From an uncultured Oscillospiraceae bacterium (lineage in GTDB: Bacteria; Bacillota_A; Clostridia; Oscillospirales; Oscillospiraceae), in assembly GCA_944387745.1 (NCBI GenBank), contig CALXGD010000121.1:1-8246 (forward strand): DNA of 8,246 nucleotides. Reading direction: 5' to 3'. The notes beneath the pieces are model-generated. The model had not been told where the DNA came from. It searched no databases and saw only the letters and a program-made list of their open reading frames with translations. This document shows, piece after piece, positions 7,132 to 8,246 of this stretch; position 1 is the stretch's first letter; each line of letters begins with the position of its first letter. Made by a program: the position numbers and the translations under genes.

Positions 7132-7154
7132 GAAATTTGGAAATCAGTTTTGCT

Positions 7155-7183
7155 ATCATAGCATATTTATAGGGGAAAGACAA
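7155..7183 (-). promoter_or_regulatory. SigA-type promoter of the mrnC-GNAT-rqcH operon
   Basis: Minus strand: -35 TTGTCT (7183-7178, 4 of 6), 17-base spacer, -10 TATGAT (7160-7155, 5 of 6) with an extended TGC just before it. The predicted start is near 7148, giving a leader of about 70 bases. It is the best promoter candidate between the hypothetical gene and mrnC. Confidence 0.7.
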
Positions 7184-7263
7184 GTCCCGGCAGCGGGGCG
7201 GAGGCGTCCAGAGAGTCGGAGCAGAGGCCGCAGTAAAGTGAGATACCAGGATTCAGTTGAAAA

Positions 7264-7725
7264 TTAAGGGGAGGGGAGGCGCTCCGGCGGCACCCCCAGC
7301 AGGAGGAGGGCCCCCGCCACAGCCAGGGCCGCCTGGGGAGAGGAGCCGTGTCCCAGAATCCAGGGAAACTCCTGCCGGTCCACCACCTGGCCCTGAATGG
7401 TGACCAACTCCCGCTGGAGGGCCAGCCAGAGCCTCCGCCCCTCCCGGCTGGAGAGGGTGAGGGTGTTCTTAGGCCCGGCCCCATAGCTGACGGCACTGGC
7501 CGCCTGAAGCTGCCAGCCGGGAAGCGGGGTGTCCCCCGACAGCAAGGCGGTGCGGCAGGACCCTGCAAAGGGCGGCTGACGAACTGCGGCCTTTGGGGAG
7601 ACCACCAGCAGAGCCGGATGCTGGGGGGCCGAGCTAGCTCCAAGGCCGCGGCCCTGGAGCGCCAGCCCCCAGAGGATACTGGCCTCAATGCCCTCCTGTT
7701 CCTCTATGACCTGAAAAAAAGCCAA
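7264..7725 (-). CDS. Hypothetical protein, 153 residues, TTG start
   Basis: I do not recognise this protein. No signal peptide or clear motif is seen. The N-terminus is acidic (VIEEQEGIEAS, 6-16); the middle has CRTALLSGD and a strand-like stretch VSYGAGPKNTLTLSSREGRRLWLALQRELV (about 78-107); the C-terminus has an Ala/Leu-rich helix (AALAVAGALLLLGV, 132-145). Codon third positions are G/C-rich like its neighbours, and the overlapping antisense and shifted frames are Pro/Arg/Ser/Trp-rich, as expected of shadows, so this frame is the best coding candidate. The only usable start is TTG at 7725, eight bases after AAAGGGGG; a TGA lies seven codons upstream (7743-7741). There is no ATG or GTG alternative. 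It is read away from the topoisomerase gene and toward mrnC, with no terminator seen. A decayed gene remnant is possible. Confidence 0.6.
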   Translation of the reverse strand: MAFFQVIEEQEGIEASILWGLALQGRGLGASSAPQHPALLVVSPKAAVRQPPFAGSCRTALLSGDTPLPGWQLQAASAVSYGAGPKNTLTLSSREGRRLWLALQRELVTIQGQVVDRQEFPWILGHGSSPQAALAVAGALLLLGVPPERLPSP

Positions 7726-7732
7726 ATTTGGC
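7714..7732. repeat. Perfect 12-bp palindrome plus A7/T7 tract at the TTG start
   Basis: GCCAAATTTGGC at 7721-7732 is perfectly palindromic and overlaps the TTG start codon of the hypothetical gene. Directly beside it is a run of seven A on the plus strand (seven T on the minus, 7720-7714). Possible roles are an operator, a weak hairpin with a U tract, or a slippage site. Confidence 0.6.
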
Positions 7733-7853
7733 GCCCCCTTTCAGGTACAGTTTGGGCTGCGGATGGTTTTTTATGCGGCTTATGTCTGGGGGATGCTTTC
7801 GGACCAATGTGCCGGGCGGCCCGGCGGAGCACCTGGGAAAAGGAGAGCCTTCC

Positions 7854-7882
7854 TTGACTTTCCAGAGAGAAATGGGTATCAT
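7854..7882 (+). promoter_or_regulatory. SigA-type promoter of the topoisomerase subunit gene
   Basis: -35 TTGACT (7854-7859, 5 of 6), 17-base spacer, -10 TATCAT (7877-7882, 5 of 6). The predicted start is near 7889, giving a leader of about 200 bases. Confidence 0.6.
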
Positions 7883-8005
7883 AATTCTATTCCCCAGTTC
7901 ATTCTGTCCCTCCTGGGCGAGATGGCTCCCTCTCCGGGGGAGGCGTTGGACTGAAGTGAGGTCTGGTCTCCCTAGGTTTGATTTTGCGGCGGCCACATCC
8001 GGGCT

Positions 8006-8031
8006 TGTCCGGGGCCGGGAACCGGCGGACA
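8006..8031 (+). other. Strong hairpin in the topoisomerase leader
   Basis: TGTCC pairs with GGACA and GCCGG pairs with CCGGC around a GAA loop, with three extra G on the 5' side. No T tract follows, so it is not an intrinsic terminator. It ends 60 bases before the chosen ATG and may affect leader RNA stability or supercoiling-sensitive expression. Confidence 0.45.
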
Positions 8032-8091
8032 GAATTGGGGGATCTGTTCAAATCTGAGTATATGCGTATGGAAGAGCGAGGCAGCAAATTT

Positions 8092-8246
8092 ATGGCACCG
8101 AGAAAAGCAAGCTACGGAAACGACTCCATCTCCGCCCTAAAGGGGGCCGACCGGGTGCGCAAGCGCCCCGGCGTCATCTTCGGCTCCGACGGGCTGGAGG
8201 GCTGTGAGCACGCCGTCTTTGAGATTTTGTCCAACGCCATCGACGA
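8092..8246 (+). CDS. GyrB/ParE-family type II topoisomerase ATPase subunit, divergent clostridial type (5' end only)
   Basis: The first 51 codons are visible. They encode the start of a GHKL ATPase domain: YGNDSISALKGADRVRKRPG (8-27) aligns with the GyrB/ParE N-terminus (YxxxxIxxLxGLxAVRKRPGM), and AVFEILSNAIDE holds the catalytic-base Glu44 and Mg2+-binding Asn48 with the canonical spacing (Glu42/Asn46 in E. coli GyrB). The protein should bind ATP and partner a GyrA/ParC-type subunit to pass DNA duplexes. It departs from the standard MYIGS (here VIFGS) and VDN (here LSN), as I recall for an extra clostridial paralogue annotated as gyrase B or topoisomerase IV B, so I give no symbol. The start is the ATG at 8092, ten bases after GAGG; in-frame ATGs at 8062 and 8068 would add 10 or 8 residues but have weaker sites. 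Confidence 0.85.
   Translation, partial: MAPRKASYGNDSISALKGADRVRKRPGVIFGSDGLEGCEHAVFEILSNAID

Larger units (their letters stand above)
7726..8091. other. Divergent intergenic region (366 bp)
   Basis: No gene is supported here. It holds a plus-strand promoter (7854-7882) and a leader hairpin (8006-8031) for the topoisomerase gene. A second, weak hairpin CTCCC/GGGAG lies near 7926-7942. For the minus-strand hypothetical gene I see only a poor promoter candidate (TTGGTC, 17 bases, CATAAG, around 7786-7814). Confidence 0.5.

Noticed and set aside
7167..7688. 173-codon minus-strand frame overlapping the hypothetical gene
   Set aside because: Over the overlap it is dominated by Pro, Ser, Arg and Trp, typical of a shifted frame; only its last ~31 codons looked noteworthy and are reported separately.
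7685..7996. 103-codon minus-strand frame upstream of the hypothetical gene, possibly joined to it through the T7 tract
   Set aside because: Its composition is not protein-like, no Shine-Dalgarno site is seen, and it crosses the plus-strand promoter region; joining needs an unsupported slippage event.
1..8246. Mobile element, CRISPR array, toxin-antitoxin pair or defence island
   Set aside because: No transposase, integrase, regular repeat-spacer pattern or defence-type domain was seen; the genes are housekeeping, signalling and transport types.

Overview
The window looks like an ordinary chromosomal segment of a GC-rich, anaerobic Firmicute, most likely a class Clostridia / Oscillospiraceae-type gut bacterium (Flavonifractor, Lawsonibacter or Oscillibacter relatives). 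The reasons are: Mini-RNase III and RqcH, both typical of Firmicutes; a small protein resembling the clostridial DUF6514 family; an atypical clostridial-style GyrB/ParE subunit; strong Shine-Dalgarno sites; and SigA-like promoters with 17-bp spacers set in A+T-rich gaps between G+C-rich genes. The genus is inference.

Layout, left to right. Positions 1-1656 (minus) hold a GGDEF diguanylate cyclase with C-terminal PAS-like sensing regions, cut by the left edge. It is preceded by an unusually long leader and a strong promoter (1885-1913). Positions 2156-3706 (minus) encode a PutP-type sodium/proline symporter with its own promoter and a hairpin terminator. Positions 3924-4193 (minus) encode a small DUF6514-like protein with a very strong terminator. 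Positions 4439-7076 (minus) are a compact three-gene operon read from a promoter at 7155-7183: Mini-RNase III (mrnC), a YvbK-like GNAT acetyltransferase, and RqcH/NFACT. Positions 7264-7725 (minus) carry an unrecognised 153-residue protein with a TTG start. After a 366-bp divergent gap with a plus-strand promoter, a GyrB/ParE-family topoisomerase subunit begins at 8092 (plus) and runs off the right edge.

The most coherent functional unit is mrnC-GNAT-rqcH. It couples a nuclease that finishes 23S rRNA ends with the factor that tags nascent chains on stalled 50S subunits, and an acetyltransferase sits between them with translational-coupling overlaps. The other genes are single transcription units for c-di-GMP signalling, osmolyte/proline uptake and DNA topology.

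I did not find a mobile element, CRISPR array, tRNA, rRNA or an obvious new defence system. The less explained parts are the structured leader of the cyclase gene, the unrecognised TTG-start gene with its palindrome and T7 tract, the possible attenuator in the mrnC leader, and the divergent ATP-binding N-terminus of the topoisomerase.
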